The translations under genes and the position numbers were made by a program. The notes under the pieces were generated by a model. The model was not told where the DNA came from. It saw only the letters and a program-made list of their open reading frames with translations, and ran no database searches. Below, one piece after another: positions 36,568-45,762 of a DNA stretch of 64,000 bases (positions are counted from its first letter, which is position 1; each line of letters starts with the position of its first letter). The stretch is taken from NCBI GenBank assembly GCA_031180665.1, contig JAPSLP010000018.1, positions 1 to 64,000 on the forward strand, read 5' to 3'. Source of the stretch: Cupriavidus sp. Its GTDB lineage: Bacteria > Pseudomonadota > Gammaproteobacteria > Burkholderiales > Burkholderiaceae.

Positions 36568-36668
36568 TCGGCCGCATCCCGGCCTTCACGCTCGCGCTGG
36601 CGAGAACCTTGCCGCGTTCGCCGCCTTCGCCGCCTTTGTCCTTTTCGTCACCTGCGCCAACCAAGCCC

Positions 36669-37751
36669 ATGCCCAGCCATCTGCATTCCGTCCCCGACAC
36701 GCCGCGCGTGGTGCTGATCGTCGCACCGGACCCGGCGCAGGAACTCGACGTGACCGGTCCCACCGCCGTGTTCGGGCAGGCCAACCGGCTGTCGGGGCGT
36801 GCGGGTCCGGCCTATCACATCCGCATCGCCAGCGTCAGCGACGATGCCGTGATCCGTACCGAGAGCGGCATCCGGCTGCTTGCCGACGCGCCGTTCCACC
36901 GCATCGCCGAGTCGCTGCCCGGTCCGGTCGACACGCTGCTGCTGGCCGGGGGCTCGGGGCACGCGGCCGCCGCCGACAACGCCGCGCTGATCCACTGGCT
37001 GCGCGAGATGGCGCCGCGCGTGCGGCGGCTGGGCGCGGTCTGCACCGGCGCCTTCGTGCTGGCGGGCACCGGGCTGCTCGATACACAGCGCGCCACCACG
37101 CACTGGCGCCATGCCGAGAAACTGGCGCGGCGGCATCCGCGCGTGACGGTCGATGCCGATCCGATCTGGATCCAGGCCGGGCGCCTGTACACGTCGGCCG
37201 GCGTCACCGCGGGCATGGACCTGTCACTGGCGCTGGTCGAGGACGATCTGGGGCATGCCACCTCGCTGGCGGTGGCGCGGGAGCTGGTGCTGTTCCTGCG
37301 GCGGCCGGGCAGCCAGGCGCAATTCTCCAGCGCGCTGCAGGCGCAGGCGGCGCAGAGTCCGGAACTGAGGGAGTTGCAGGGGTGGATCGCCGACCATCTC
37401 GACGCGGACCTGTCGGTCGGTGCGCTGGCCGAGCGCGTGGCGATGAGCCCGCGCAACTTCGCGCGGGTGTTCGCACGGCAAGTGGGGCAGACACCGGCCC
37501 GCTATGTCGAGACGCAGCGGGTCGAGGCGGCGCGGCGGATGCTGGAACAGAGCGACCGCCGGCTCGAGACGGTGGCGCGCATGGCGGGGTTCGGCAGCGC
37601 CGACGGCATGCGCCAGGCCTTCCTGCGCCATCTGCGCACCACGCCGGAACGCTATCGCGCCGCGTTCCGCGCGCAGTCGACGCAAATGCAGACGCAAACG
37701 CAGACGCAGACCCCGGCGCCGCGACAGCAACCGGTCAACGCGGCCGCCTGA
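36669..37751 (+). CDS. GlxA-family transcriptional regulator (DJ-1/PfpI plus AraC HTH)
   Basis: A 360-residue regulator. The N-terminal class-I glutamine-amidotransferase-like domain (VVLIVAPDPAQELDVTGP through GAVCTGAFVLAGTGLLD) resembles a ligand sensor. The C-terminal AraC domain has two helix-turn-helix units (SVGALAERVAMSPRNFARVF and LETVARMAGFGSADGMRQAF). The extreme C terminus is a low-complexity MQTQTQTQTQTP tail. The ATG at 36669 best fits homologues; an ATG at 36564 overlapping the MFS stop is possible but adds a non-conserved proline/serine-rich leader. It may regulate the upstream transporter. Confidence 0.9.
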   Translation: MPSHLHSVPDTPRVVLIVAPDPAQELDVTGPTAVFGQANRLSGRAGPAYHIRIASVSDDAVIRTESGIRLLADAPFHRIAESLPGPVDTLLLAGGSGHAAAADNAALIHWLREMAPRVRRLGAVCTGAFVLAGTGLLDTQRATTHWRHAEKLARRHPRVTVDADPIWIQAGRLYTSAGVTAGMDLSLALVEDDLGHATSLAVARELVLFLRRPGSQAQFSSALQAQAAQSPELRELQGWIADHLDADLSVGALAERVAMSPRNFARVFARQVGQTPARYVETQRVEAARRMLEQSDRRLETVARMAGFGSADGMRQAFLRHLRTTPERYRAAFRAQSTQMQTQTQTQTPAPRQQPVNAAA

Positions 37752-37781
37752 AGCGGCCGCCGCCGGCACTGCCGGTCAATC

Positions 37782-38660
37782 TCAGCGCGTGCCCTGCAGC
37801 GCCGCGATGCGGGCCTCGATCGGCGGATGGCTGGAGAACAGCGCCAGCCACGACTTGCCGCCCGAGATGCCCATCGCCTGCATGTTCTGCGGCAGGCCAT
37901 CGGCTTGCATGCCGCCGAGGCGGCGCAGCGCGGCCACCATCGGCGAGGGCGTGCCCATCAGCCGCGAAGCGCCCGCGTCGGCGCGGAATTCGCGATGGCG
38001 CGAGAACGCGGCGACGATGATGCTGGCGAGGATGCCGAACACGATTTCGCAGACGATCACCGTGACGATGTAGCCGATGCCGGGGCCGCTCGATTCCTCG
38101 TCGTTACGGCGCAGCATCGAGTCGACGAAGTAGCCGACGATGCGGGCAAGGAAGATCACGAAAGTGTTCACCACGCCCTGGATCAGCGTCAGCGTCACCA
38201 TGTCGCCGTTGGCCACGTGTGCGACCTCGTGCGCCAGCACGGCCTCGACCTCGTCGCGGGACATGCTCTGCAACAGGCCGGTCGACACCGCGACCAGCGA
38301 GCTCTTCTTGGTGGCGCCGGTGGCGAAGGCATTGGGCTCGCCCTCGTAGATGGCGACCTCGGGCATCGGCAGGCCGGCGCGCTGCGCCAGCTTCTCGACG
38401 GTCTGCATCAGCCACAGCTCGGTGCTGGTGCTTGGATGGGTAATGACCTGCGCGCCGGTCGACCATTTGGCGATGGTCTTGGACATCAGCAGCGAAATGA
38501 AGGCGCCGCCGAAGCCCATCAGCGCGGCGAACGCGAGCAGCGTGCCGAGGTTCAGGCCGTTGGCGGTCAGGAAGCGATTCACGCCGAGCAGGCTCGCGGT
38601 GATGCTCAGCACGATCATGACGGCGAGGTTGGTCGCCAGGAAAAGCAGGACGCGTTTCAT
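37782..38660 (-). CDS. htpX: Membrane protease HtpX
   Basis: A zinc metalloprotease (M48) of the inner membrane that degrades damaged membrane proteins alongside FtsH. It has 292 residues. Two N-terminal hydrophobic helices are followed by the catalytic HEVAH (residues 144-148), then two more hydrophobic stretches, and [18 protein letters not shown] with the third zinc ligand. It is convergent with the GlxA-type regulator. Confidence 0.97.
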   Translation of the reverse strand: MKRVLLFLATNLAVMIVLSITASLLGVNRFLTANGLNLGTLLAFAALMGFGGAFISLLMSKTIAKWSTGAQVITHPSTSTELWLMQTVEKLAQRAGLPMPEVAIYEGEPNAFATGATKKSSLVAVSTGLLQSMSRDEVEAVLAHEVAHVANGDMVTLTLIQGVVNTFVIFLARIVGYFVDSMLRRNDEESSGPGIGYIVTVIVCEIVFGILASIIVAAFSRHREFRADAGASRLMGTPSPMVAALRRLGGMQADGLPQNMQAMGISGGKSWLALFSSHPPIEARIAALQGTR

Positions 38661-38763
38661 CTTGGTTCAGTCAACAGGGAAAAAGGCGCGGACAGGGCCG
38701 CATGGCGAAGGCCCGTGAGCGATCACGGGGCTTCGGGTTCGGAAACGGCGCGCAGGGCCGGGA

Positions 38764-39216
38764 TCAGCCGCGCGGCGGGCGCGGCAGCAGGGGCAGGTCG
38801 GGTTCGGGCAGCCGCAGCGCGGCGTAGGCAGGCGGGCCGGTACGGCCGCCGGCGTCCGTCATCGCGGGCGCCGAGGGGAGCAGCAGCTGTTCGGCCAGAT
38901 CGGCGCCGGACGGCGCGGCTTCGCCGGCGTCGGCGAGCGGGGTCGAGCCGGGCGCGTTGGAGTCCGATGCCGGATCGCCGATCGCGCTCAACGGATCGGA
39001 TGCGCTGGCGGCGCTGGCCCGGACCGTGTCGATGATGCCGGCGACGCCGATCGCTTCGGCGAACTCGACGGATTCGATTCCGTGCACCGCCGCGTCGCCC
39101 GTGGGCATGCCGGCGCCTGCCCAGCCATGCAGGGGCAGCAGGGCAAGCAGCAGCGGCAGCAGCGACAGCCGGAGCAGCCGCTGCAGCGATCGCACGAAGG
39201 TGGCGGGGCGCAGCAC
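38764..39216 (-). CDS. Hypothetical exported protein divergent from a CadR-type regulator
   Basis: An unrecognised protein of about 150 residues. An N-terminal basic-hydrophobic segment (RSLQRLLRLSLLPLLLALLP, cleavage likely after HGWA) indicates a signal peptide. The mature part is Ala/Pro/Asp-rich, probably disordered, and ends LPLLPRPPRG. The start is uncertain: GTG at 39216 places the signal peptide at the N terminus, while an ATG at 39327 would add 37 residues. It is read away from the metal-responsive regulator and could belong to its regulon, which is inference. Confidence 0.5.
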   Translation of the reverse strand: MLRPATFVRSLQRLLRLSLLPLLLALLPLHGWAGAGMPTGDAAVHGIESVEFAEAIGVAGIIDTVRASAASASDPLSAIGDPASDSNAPGSTPLADAGEAAPSGADLAEQLLLPSAPAMTDAGGRTGPPAYAALRLPEPDLPLLPRPPRG

Positions 39217-39428
39217 GAGGTTCGAGTGGGGTATCGAAAAAGTACCGGGCGGGTACGCTGGCCCACCCGGTTGCGGCGATTCTACCTGAGATGCGAACGC
39301 GCCATTCGCCATGGGAGATCGCCCCAAATTGTGTGCCCCCGGGAAGACAGGGAGCCCGCGGCCCCGGGCATCGAAGCGAGCCCGTCACCGGCAGGCGGCT
39401 CCGCGCTGGACTACACTGCCCCTTGAAA

Positions 39429-39449
39429 ACCCTGTAATCGCTACAAGGT
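39429..39449. promoter_or_regulatory. MerR-type operator dyad at the cadR start
   Basis: ACCCTGTA-N5-TACAAGGT is an imperfect palindrome (7 of 8 pairs), the spacing and sequence class bound by CadR/PbrR/ZntR-type regulators. It is preceded by TTGAAA (39423-39428) and overlaps the ribosome-binding site of the regulator gene, which suggests autoregulation. Confidence 0.65.
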
Positions 39450-39456
39450 GAGTGTC

Positions 39457-39900
39457 ATGAGAATCGGAGAACTGGCCCGCCAGTCGGGCTGCGACGTGGA
39501 GACGATCCGCTACTACGAGCGCGAAGGCCTGCTCGATGCGCCCCAGCGCGAGGACAACGGCTATCGCCGCTACGGCGAGGCCCATCTGGTGCAACTGAAC
39601 TTCGTCCGCCATTGCCGCTCGCTGGGCATGAGCCTGTCCGACGTGCGCCGGCTGCGCGATTTCGCGCGCGACCCGAGCGCGGCCTGCGACGGCATCAATT
39701 CGCTGCTGGACCGGCAGATCGAGCAGATCCACGCGCAGCGTCTTGCGCTGGAGGCGCTGGAGAGCCAATTGCGGGCGCTGCGGCATACCTGCGAGGAGGG
39801 CCACCGGGCCAGCGAATGCGGCATCCTGCAGAACCTGCAGCAGGCGGCCGGCGGCGGACCGTGCGAGTGCCACCGCACCGAAGCCGCGCCCCCGCACTGA
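39457..39900 (+). CDS. cadR: Cd(II)/Pb(II)-responsive MerR-family regulator
   Basis: A 147-residue MerR-family metal sensor. The N-terminal winged helix-turn-helix (IGELARQSGCDVETIRYYER) is followed by a dimerisation helix. Cys77, Cys112 and Cys121, the last two in the TCEEGHRASECGIL metal loop, match the ligands of CadR/PbrR. The short C-terminal tail has CECH. ATG at 39457 is preferred over a GTG nine bases earlier because AAGGTGAG lies just before it. No cadmium or lead efflux ATPase gene is adjacent, so its main target must be elsewhere. Confidence 0.9.
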   Translation: MRIGELARQSGCDVETIRYYEREGLLDAPQREDNGYRRYGEAHLVQLNFVRHCRSLGMSLSDVRRLRDFARDPSAACDGINSLLDRQIEQIHAQRLALEALESQLRALRHTCEEGHRASECGILQNLQQAAGGGPCECHRTEAAPPH

Positions 39901-40495
39901 CCGGCGGCGGTCCGGGGCCACGCCGCTTTGCCGGTGCTGTGCTAGCATCCCGCTAACCGGTCACGCGATTCGTCGCGCCCGCTTTTTTTTTGAGGCCCCG
40001 GTTTTCGTTTCCGGATTCCGATGTTCGGGCCACATGGCCTGCCGGACCGCCGGGGCCGAATTCCAACCGATACCTTTGCCGATGTTCGCTCGTCGCTTCG
40101 TCTCGTTCGCCCAGGCCCGCCGCCTTGCCCGGCTGGCTGGCGCGCGCGTGGCGCGGCAGATCGCGAACGCGGCCCGCATGCGCGCGCCGCTGATGCGCGC
40201 ACCGCGCATGGCGGCGAGCCTTGCCGTCGTCCCTCCCCGCCGGATCACGCGCCGAATCTCCGCCCCGCTTGATCCCGCCCGGTTCCCAGCCTAGCCGCAC
40301 CGCAGTCGCGCCGGGCCAGCCGAACCGGGCCCGAGCCTCCTTTTCCGGATCGTTTTCCCGCCACGCGCGCCGCTCGGAGTTGCCGCACGCGGGACGCCCA
40401 CCGGCACATCGCCGCGCGGACGTCGATCCTGCCGAATCCAACCAGACAAGCAAGACAAGCGCGCCCAGGCGCGCACAAGCCATACAGGAGCCGCC
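39901..40495. other. Intergenic region before rnk
   Basis: About 595 bases. It contains a T-rich run at 39983-39992 and one small frame with strong third-position GC (listed separately at 40082). I see no terminator with a clear stem or any RNA gene. Confidence 0.5.
40082..40294 (+). CDS. Possible small basic protein (doubtful)
   Basis: A 70-residue frame from ATG 40082 with very high third-position GC, as expected of real genes here. The product would be strongly basic with Arg/Ala-rich amphipathic helices (ARRLARLAGARVARQIANAA). There is no ribosome-binding site and I recognise no homologue, so it may be chance in GC-rich DNA. Confidence 0.22.
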   Translation: MFARRFVSFAQARRLARLAGARVARQIANAARMRAPLMRAPRMAASLAVVPPRRITRRISAPLDPARFPA

Positions 40496-40915
40496 ATGAC
40501 CGCATCCGCTTCGCAGCAGCCCACGCTGTACCTGACCGAACTCGACGTGACCCGACTGGAGCGCATCGCCAGCCGCGCCCCCGCCAACGGCATCGCCGAG
40601 ATGCTGGACGACCTGCTGGCGCGCGCGGCAATCGTGCCGCCCGACGCGATCCCGCAGGACGTGGTGACGATGAACTCGACGGTGCGCTGCGCGCTGGAAG
40701 GCGACCCCGCGCCGCGCGAGTGGACGCTGGTGTACCCGGACAACGCGGACTTCGAGGCGGGCCGGATCTCGGTGTTTTCGCCGGTCGGCCAGGCGCTGCT
40801 GGGTGCCCGGGCCGGGGAGTCGGTCAGCTACCGGCTGCCGGACGGTCGCGAGCAGCGGGTGACGGTGCTCGAGCTGTCCTATCAGCCCGAGGCCAACGGC
40901 CAGTTCACGCTGTAG
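40496..40915 (+). CDS. rnk: Rnk-type nucleoside diphosphate kinase regulator (GreA/GreB C-terminal fold)
   Basis: A 139-residue protein of the Rnk family, which binds RNA polymerase near the secondary channel but lacks the long coiled coil of GreA. An N-terminal short helical domain (ELDVTRLERIASRAP) precedes the GreA/GreB C-terminal domain (VYPDNADFEAGRISVFSPVG to QRVTVLELSYQPEA). AGGAG precedes the ATG. Named for its effect on nucleoside diphosphate kinase in E. coli. Confidence 0.92.
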   Translation: MTASASQQPTLYLTELDVTRLERIASRAPANGIAEMLDDLLARAAIVPPDAIPQDVVTMNSTVRCALEGDPAPREWTLVYPDNADFEAGRISVFSPVGQALLGARAGESVSYRLPDGREQRVTVLELSYQPEANGQFTL

Positions 40916-41141
40916 TTCACGCTGTAAAGGGTCGGCCGCCCGGCCCGCGGCGCCTCGTTGGGGGCGCCGCTTGTTCCGCCACGTTGTCGTTTCACGGCGC
41001 ACAACTCACCGTTCGTCGCAGCCCCATTTGTGGCCGCAAGGCCAGGGACTAACCTTCAACCCGTGCTCACATGGCGACATAGATCGCCCAGGGGCAGCAG
41101 GTAGCTGACACATAAATAAAGCTCAGTTGAAGGAGTCCCAA

Positions 41142-41495
41142 ATGATCACCAGCCGTATCATCGGCGGCGCGTTGGCCGTCATCGTGGCTGCGACCTCGGC
41201 CGTTGCCGTGGCCGCGCCCGCTACCTCGAGCAAGGTCGGCAAGTTCGACGTCTATGCCGATGCGCTGCGCTCCGGCAAGTTCAACACCTTCACGGACGGC
41301 GCCCGCCAGGGCAAGTTCGATACCTTCAGCGAAGGCGCGCGCCAGGGCCAGTTCGATCCCTATAGCGAAGGCAGCCGCCAGGGCCAGTTCGACACTTTCA
41401 GCGAAGGCGCCCGTGCGCCGAGCGGCGAAATTGCCGCCTCCTCGCTGGACAATGCCCGCAGCGGCGACGGCACGCTGTACGGCTATCGCGTCTGA
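41142..41495 (+). CDS. Small exported protein with five 12-residue repeats
   Basis: A 117-residue protein with a clear Sec signal peptide (MITSRIIGGALAVIVAATSA, cleavage after AVA-A near residue 30). The mature part is five tandem 12-residue units of consensus KFDTFSEGARQG, from KFDVYADALRSG to QFDTFSEGARAP (about residues 34-93), followed by a short tail ending YGYRV. The DNA repeats with a 36-base period. AAGGAG lies upstream of the ATG at 41142. I do not recognise the family; location should be periplasmic or extracellular. It stands alone between rnk and the zinc peptidase and has its own terminator. Confidence 0.8.
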   Translation: MITSRIIGGALAVIVAATSAVAVAAPATSSKVGKFDVYADALRSGKFNTFTDGARQGKFDTFSEGARQGQFDPYSEGSRQGQFDTFSEGARAPSGEIAASSLDNARSGDGTLYGYRV

Positions 41496-41569
41496 CGTCG
41501 CGCCGGCGCCGCGTCCCGCGTGGCCCCGCCGGGCCACCGCCACGCAAGCGCGCCGGCCGCACCGGTTTA

Positions 41570-41634
41570 TCTCCCACCTGCCCGGTTGACCTCCTTTCCT
41601 CCTTCTCTCTCTCTCCGGGTGGGTGTTTTTTATT
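41570..41634 (+). terminator. Probable terminator of the repeat-protein gene
   Basis: CCCACCTGCCCGG pairs imperfectly with CCGGGTGGGTG across a pyrimidine-rich loop of about 33 bases, and is followed by a T run (GTTTTTTATT). The long loop makes it less certain than the others. Confidence 0.6.
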
Positions 41635-41668
41635 CCACAGGTCCGCGGCCGATCGAGCGCGCCGGTCG

Positions 41669-42538
41669 TTACAGCTGGCGCGCCGCGAAGGCGTCGCAGC
41701 GGCCGATATCCGCCGATTCGAGCCCGCGCCGCAGCCAGCGGACCCGCTGCTCGCTGGTGCCGTGCGTGAAGGCTTCGGGCACGACATAGCCTTGCGACTG
41801 GCGCTGCAGCCGGTCGTCGCCGATCGCGGCAGCGGCCTGCAGCCCCTCTTCGATATCCCCGGGTTCGAGCAACTGCTGATTCGCCCGTTGCGCGGCCGCG
41901 GCCCACACTCCGGCCAGGCAATCGGCCTGCAGCTCCATCCGCACCGACAGCTGATTGGCCTGCGCCTCGCCCATGCGGCGGCGCGCGCTGTCGACCTTGT
42001 CGGCCACGCCGAGCAGGTGCTGCACATGGTGGCCGACCTCGTGCGCGATCACATAGGCCTGGGCGAAGTCGCCAGCCGCGCCGAAGCGCTTGCGCAGTTC
42101 GTCGTAGAACGCCAGGTCGATATAGACCTTCTGGTCGGCCGGGCAATAGAACGGTCCCATCGCGGACTGGCCCATGCCGCAGGCGGTCTGCGTCGCGCCG
42201 GTGAACAGCACCAGCGTCGGCGGCTCGTAGCGCCGGTTCAGCTCGGTTTCGAACAGCCGCGACCAGGTGCGCTCGGTGCTGCCGAGCACCTTGCGCACGA
42301 ACACGGACATGGGATCGTTGGCGGGCGGGCCCTGGGTGGCCTGCTGCTGCGGGGCCTCGGACTGCTGCAGCACCGAGGCGCCCTGCATGATCACGGTGGG
42401 ATCGATGCCGAAGAAGTACGAGGCGGCGAGGGCGATCAGGATCGTGCCGATGCCGATCGTCTTGCGACCGGCTCCGAAGCCCCTGCCACCTCGCCGGTCT
42501 TCCACATGTTGGCTTTCGGCTTCGTCGTCAAGGCGCAT
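41669..42538 (-). CDS. YpfJ-type neutral zinc metallopeptidase
   Basis: A 289-residue member of the Zn_peptidase (PF04228) family. One membrane helix near the N terminus (residues 28-45) places the catalytic domain in the periplasm. The catalytic HEVGHH is at residues 166-171, preceded by CGMGQSAMGPFYCPADQKVY with two cysteines likely to form a disulfide, and followed by ELQADCLAGVWA with the third ligand. Physiological substrate unknown. Downstream of pyk on the same strand. Confidence 0.92.
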   Translation of the reverse strand: MRLDDEAESQHVEDRRGGRGFGAGRKTIGIGTILIALAASYFFGIDPTVIMQGASVLQQSEAPQQQATQGPPANDPMSVFVRKVLGSTERTWSRLFETELNRRYEPPTLVLFTGATQTACGMGQSAMGPFYCPADQKVYIDLAFYDELRKRFGAAGDFAQAYVIAHEVGHHVQHLLGVADKVDSARRRMGEAQANQLSVRMELQADCLAGVWAAAAQRANQQLLEPGDIEEGLQAAAAIGDDRLQRQSQGYVVPEAFTHGTSEQRVRWLRRGLESADIGRCDAFAARQL

Positions 42539-42659
42539 GGTGGCTCCGCTGGTTCAGGGACGCGGCCACGGGAGACGGGCGAAGGAAGCCCGGCCGCGAA
42601 GTGCCGCCAAGTATAGCAATGGCGGCACTGGCGCGGGCTTGCGGGAAGCGCGCCCCGGC

Positions 42660-44129
42660 TTATGCGGGCACGGCGCTGGCACTCTCGAGCGCGACGGCGG
42701 CCGGCACCTTCGTGCCGCCGACCTCGGCGACCCGCAGCAGATTGGTCGTGCCGCCCTGGCCGAACGGCATGCCTGCCGCGATGGTGATCTGGTCGCCGGG
42801 CTCGGCATAGCCTTCGGCCAGCGCCGCGCGGGTCGCCGCGTCGACCATCTCGTCGACGCTCTGCACGTCCGGGCTGACGGTCGAATGCACGCCCCAGGCC
42901 AGCGCCAGCCGCCGCGCGATCTCGACGTGCGGCGTGATGCTGACGATCGGCGCGCACGGTCGCTCGCGTGCGGCGCGCAAGGCGGTGGCGCCCGACGAGG
43001 TGTAGGTCACCGTCGCAGCCGCGCCGATGATGTGCGTGACCTCGCGCAGCGCGGCGCAGATCGCGTCCTGCCGCGTCGACAGCGGCGCCTCGTGCTGGGC
43101 GTCGAGCAGATTGCGATAGAGCGGGTCGCGCTCGACCTCGGTGATGATGCGGTTCATCATCGCGACCGCGGGCACCGGGTGGCGGCCGTTGGCCGATTCG
43201 GCCGACAGCATCACCGCGTCGGCGCCGTCGTAGATCGCGCTGGCGACATCGGACGCCTCGGCGCGCGTCGGCACCGGCGAGTCGATCATCGATTCGAGCA
43301 TCTGCGTGGCGATCACGATCGGTTTGCCCAGCTGCCGGCATACGCGCAGGATGCGCTTCTGCACGCCGGGCACGCGCTCCGGGGGCAGTTCCACGCCGAG
43401 GTCGCCGCGCGCGACCATCACCGCGTCCGATACACGCACGATCTCGTCGAGCTGCTGCAGCGCGGCCGGCTTCTCGATCTTCGACAGCACGCCGGCGCGC
43501 GTGCCGATCAGCTCGCGGGCCTCGACAATGTCCGACGGACGCTGCACGAACGACAGCGCGATCCAGTCCGCGCCGAGCGACAGCGCGAACTCGAGATCGC
43601 GGCGGTCCTTGTCGGTCAGCGCGGGAATCGGGATCACCGCGTCCGGCACGTTGACGCCCTTGCGATCCGACAGCGTGCCGTGATTGACCACGCGCGTGGC
43701 AATGCTGCCCGCGGACACCGATTCGATCCGCAGCTGCACCTTGCCGTCGTCGATCAGCAGCGACTGGCCCGGCGCGGCGACGCGGAACAGTTCGGGATGG
43801 GGCAGATGCACGCGCGTCGCATCGCCCGGGGTCGGATCGCTGTCGAGCACAAAAGGATCGCCGGCCTTGACCGCGACCTTGCCGACCGCGAAGGTGCCGA
43901 TGCGCAGCTTCGGTCCCTGCAGATCGGCCAGCACCGCGATCGGACGGCCGGTCTCGGCCTCGACCTGGCGCACGGCCTGATAGCGCTGCCGATGGTCCTC
44001 GTGCGTGCCGTGGCTGAAGTTCAGCCGGAACACGTCGGCGCCGGCCTCGAACAGCTGCCGGATCACCGCGATATCGGTGCTCGCCGGTCCCAGCGTGGCA
44101 ACGATCTTGGCTTTGCGCTGGCGTCTCAT
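42660..44129 (-). CDS. pyk: Pyruvate kinase
   Basis: Converts phosphoenolpyruvate and ADP to pyruvate and ATP. It has 489 residues, normal for the family: KAKIVATLGPAS at the N terminus, KGDLG-type MVARGDLGVELPPERVP, KPVIVATQ-type KPIVIATQMLESMI, and the C-terminal regulatory domain. The ATG is preceded by AGGAG. It lies downstream of gcl-hyi-glxR-ttuD on the same strand, so it is well placed to finish carbon flow from glyoxylate to pyruvate. It is probably a second isozyme specific to this pathway, which is inference. Confidence 0.96.
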   Translation of the reverse strand: MRRQRKAKIVATLGPASTDIAVIRQLFEAGADVFRLNFSHGTHEDHRQRYQAVRQVEAETGRPIAVLADLQGPKLRIGTFAVGKVAVKAGDPFVLDSDPTPGDATRVHLPHPELFRVAAPGQSLLIDDGKVQLRIESVSAGSIATRVVNHGTLSDRKGVNVPDAVIPIPALTDKDRRDLEFALSLGADWIALSFVQRPSDIVEARELIGTRAGVLSKIEKPAALQQLDEIVRVSDAVMVARGDLGVELPPERVPGVQKRILRVCRQLGKPIVIATQMLESMIDSPVPTRAEASDVASAIYDGADAVMLSAESANGRHPVPAVAMMNRIITEVERDPLYRNLLDAQHEAPLSTRQDAICAALREVTHIIGAAATVTYTSSGATALRAARERPCAPIVSITPHVEIARRLALAWGVHSTVSPDVQSVDEMVDAATRAALAEGYAEPGDQITIAAGMPFGQGGTTNLLRVAEVGGTKVPAAVALESASAVPA

Positions 44130-44275
44130 GGTGTCTCCTGTTGCGGTGTTTGCAGTGGTGCGGTGTTGCGGTATGGCGGATGTGGTGCGGCACGTTGCCG
44201 TGCCGGGGGCGGCTCGATGCCGCTGTTGCGTGCGTTGCCGATGTCGACAGGCGTGGCGACGTCGCGCGGCCATCG

Positions 44276-45586
44276 TCAGAGAATCAGCATCGCGCGGAAG
44301 TCGTTGACATTGGTGCGCGTCGGTCCGGTGACGATCAGATCGTCCAGCGCGGCGAAGAAGCCGTAACCGTCGTTGTCGGCCAGTCGCGCGCGCGCCGACA
44401 CCCCGCGCGCGGCGGCGCGCTGCAGCGTGTCGGGCGAGAGCAGCGCGCCGGCGTTGTCCTCGGAGCCGTCGATGCCGTCCGTGTCGGCGGCGATCGCGTG
44501 AACGCCGGGCAGGCCGTCGAGCGCGACCGCCAGCGACAGCAGAAATTCGGCATTGCGTCCGCCGCGGCCATTGCCGCGCACCGTCACGGTGGTCTCCCCG
44601 CCCGAGAGCAGCACGCAGGGCTTGCGCCAAGGCTGGCCGCGCTGCGCGACCTGGCGCGCCAATGCCGCATGCACCAGCGCGACCTCGCGGGCCTCGCCCT
44701 CGATGCAATCCGAAAGAATGTGGGCCTCGATGCCAAGGGCGCGCGCGCGCGCCGCCGCCGCTTCGAGCGCCTGCTGCGCGGTGGCCAGCGTCACGCTGCG
44801 ATGGCCTTCGAAGCGCGCATCGCCGGGCTTGGGCGTTTCGCCGGCCCCGCTCTGCAGATGCGCGCGCACGGCGGCCGGCACCTCGATGCCGTATTTGTCG
44901 ATCACCGCCAGCGCATCGGCGCAGGTGGTGGCGTCAGGCAAGGTCGGACCGCTGGCGATCAGCGTCGGATCGTCGCCCGGAATGTCGGAGATCAAGAGCG
45001 TCTCGACCCGCGCCGGCGCGCATTGCAGCGCGAGCCGGCCGCCCTTGAGCGCGGACAGATGCTTGCGCACGCAGTTCATCTCGCCGATGTTGGCGCCGCT
45101 GCGCAGCAGCGCCTTGTTGACGGCCTGCTTGTCGGCCAGCGTCAGCCCCGGTGCGGGCGCGGCCAGCAGCGCCGAGCCGCCGCCCGAGATCAGGCACAGC
45201 ACCAGGTCGTCGGCACTCAGTCCCTTGACCATCTCGACCATGCGCTGCGCGGCCTGCTGCCCCGCTGCATCGGGCACCGGATGCGCGGCCTCCACGACTT
45301 CGATGCGCGCGCACGGCGCGCCATGGCCGTAGCGCGTCACCACCAGTCCCGACAGCTCGCCCCGCCAGTGCGCCTCGACCGCCTGCGCCATCGACGCGGC
45401 AGCCTTGCCCGCGCCGATCACCACGGTGCGGCCCTGCGGCGGCGCCGGCAGTTGCGGCGGCAGGCACTGGCCGGGACTGACCGCGGCAACCGCGGTGTCG
45501 AACAGCTCGCGCAGCAGCGCGCGCGGATCGGCAAGACTGTCGCGACGCGGCGGCGTCAGCAGGGCGGCGTGGGAATCGGAATACAT
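44276..45586 (-). CDS. ttuD: Glycerate 2-kinase (MOFRL family, TtuD type)
   Basis: Phosphorylates D-glycerate, very probably to 2-phosphoglycerate as in other MOFRL kinases. It has 436 residues: the N-terminal DUF4147 domain (ALLRELFDTAVAAVSPGQCL, VIGAGKAAASMAQAVE, SGGGSALLAAPAPG) and the C-terminal MOFRL domain (SGGETTVTVRGNGRGGRNAE, ADTDGIDGSEDNAGA). The ATG at 45586 is used; the open frame upstream is only palindromic element copy 3. It accepts the product of the reductase encoded just upstream. Confidence 0.94.
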   Translation of the reverse strand: MYSDSHAALLTPPRRDSLADPRALLRELFDTAVAAVSPGQCLPPQLPAPPQGRTVVIGAGKAAASMAQAVEAHWRGELSGLVVTRYGHGAPCARIEVVEAAHPVPDAAGQQAAQRMVEMVKGLSADDLVLCLISGGGSALLAAPAPGLTLADKQAVNKALLRSGANIGEMNCVRKHLSALKGGRLALQCAPARVETLLISDIPGDDPTLIASGPTLPDATTCADALAVIDKYGIEVPAAVRAHLQSGAGETPKPGDARFEGHRSVTLATAQQALEAAAARARALGIEAHILSDCIEGEAREVALVHAALARQVAQRGQPWRKPCVLLSGGETTVTVRGNGRGGRNAEFLLSLAVALDGLPGVHAIAADTDGIDGSEDNAGALLSPDTLQRAAARGVSARARLADNDGYGFFAALDDLIVTGPTRTNVNDFRAMLIL

Positions 45587-45647
45587 GGCGGTGCGGGATG
45601 AATGTAGGCGGAGCGGGCTCGCGGGTCGCCCTTCGGCAACCAACACG

Positions 45648-45714
45648 TTGTTTCCGCGCAAGGCGGAATGCGGCGTCTTCGGGAGCCGCTGGGTCCCCGC
45701 TTTCGCGGGGACGA
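45648..45714. repeat. Dispersed palindromic element, copy 3 (diverged)
   Basis: Same design as the elements at 13810 and 29970, with a degenerate left hairpin (TTTCCGCGCAAGGCGGAA) and an intact right hairpin (GGGTCCCCGCTTTCGCGGGG). It lies between glxR and ttuD, inside a likely operon. Confidence 0.75.
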
Positions 45715-45762
45715 CGGATCGGTCGGCAAATTCCCGGGGCGCCTCGCGGGCGCCCCGGCGGC

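Noticed and set aside
42600-42627. Terminator after pyk (GTGCCGCC/GGCGGCAC hairpin)
   Set aside because: The stem is good but no T tract follows on either strand, so I did not list it as a terminator.
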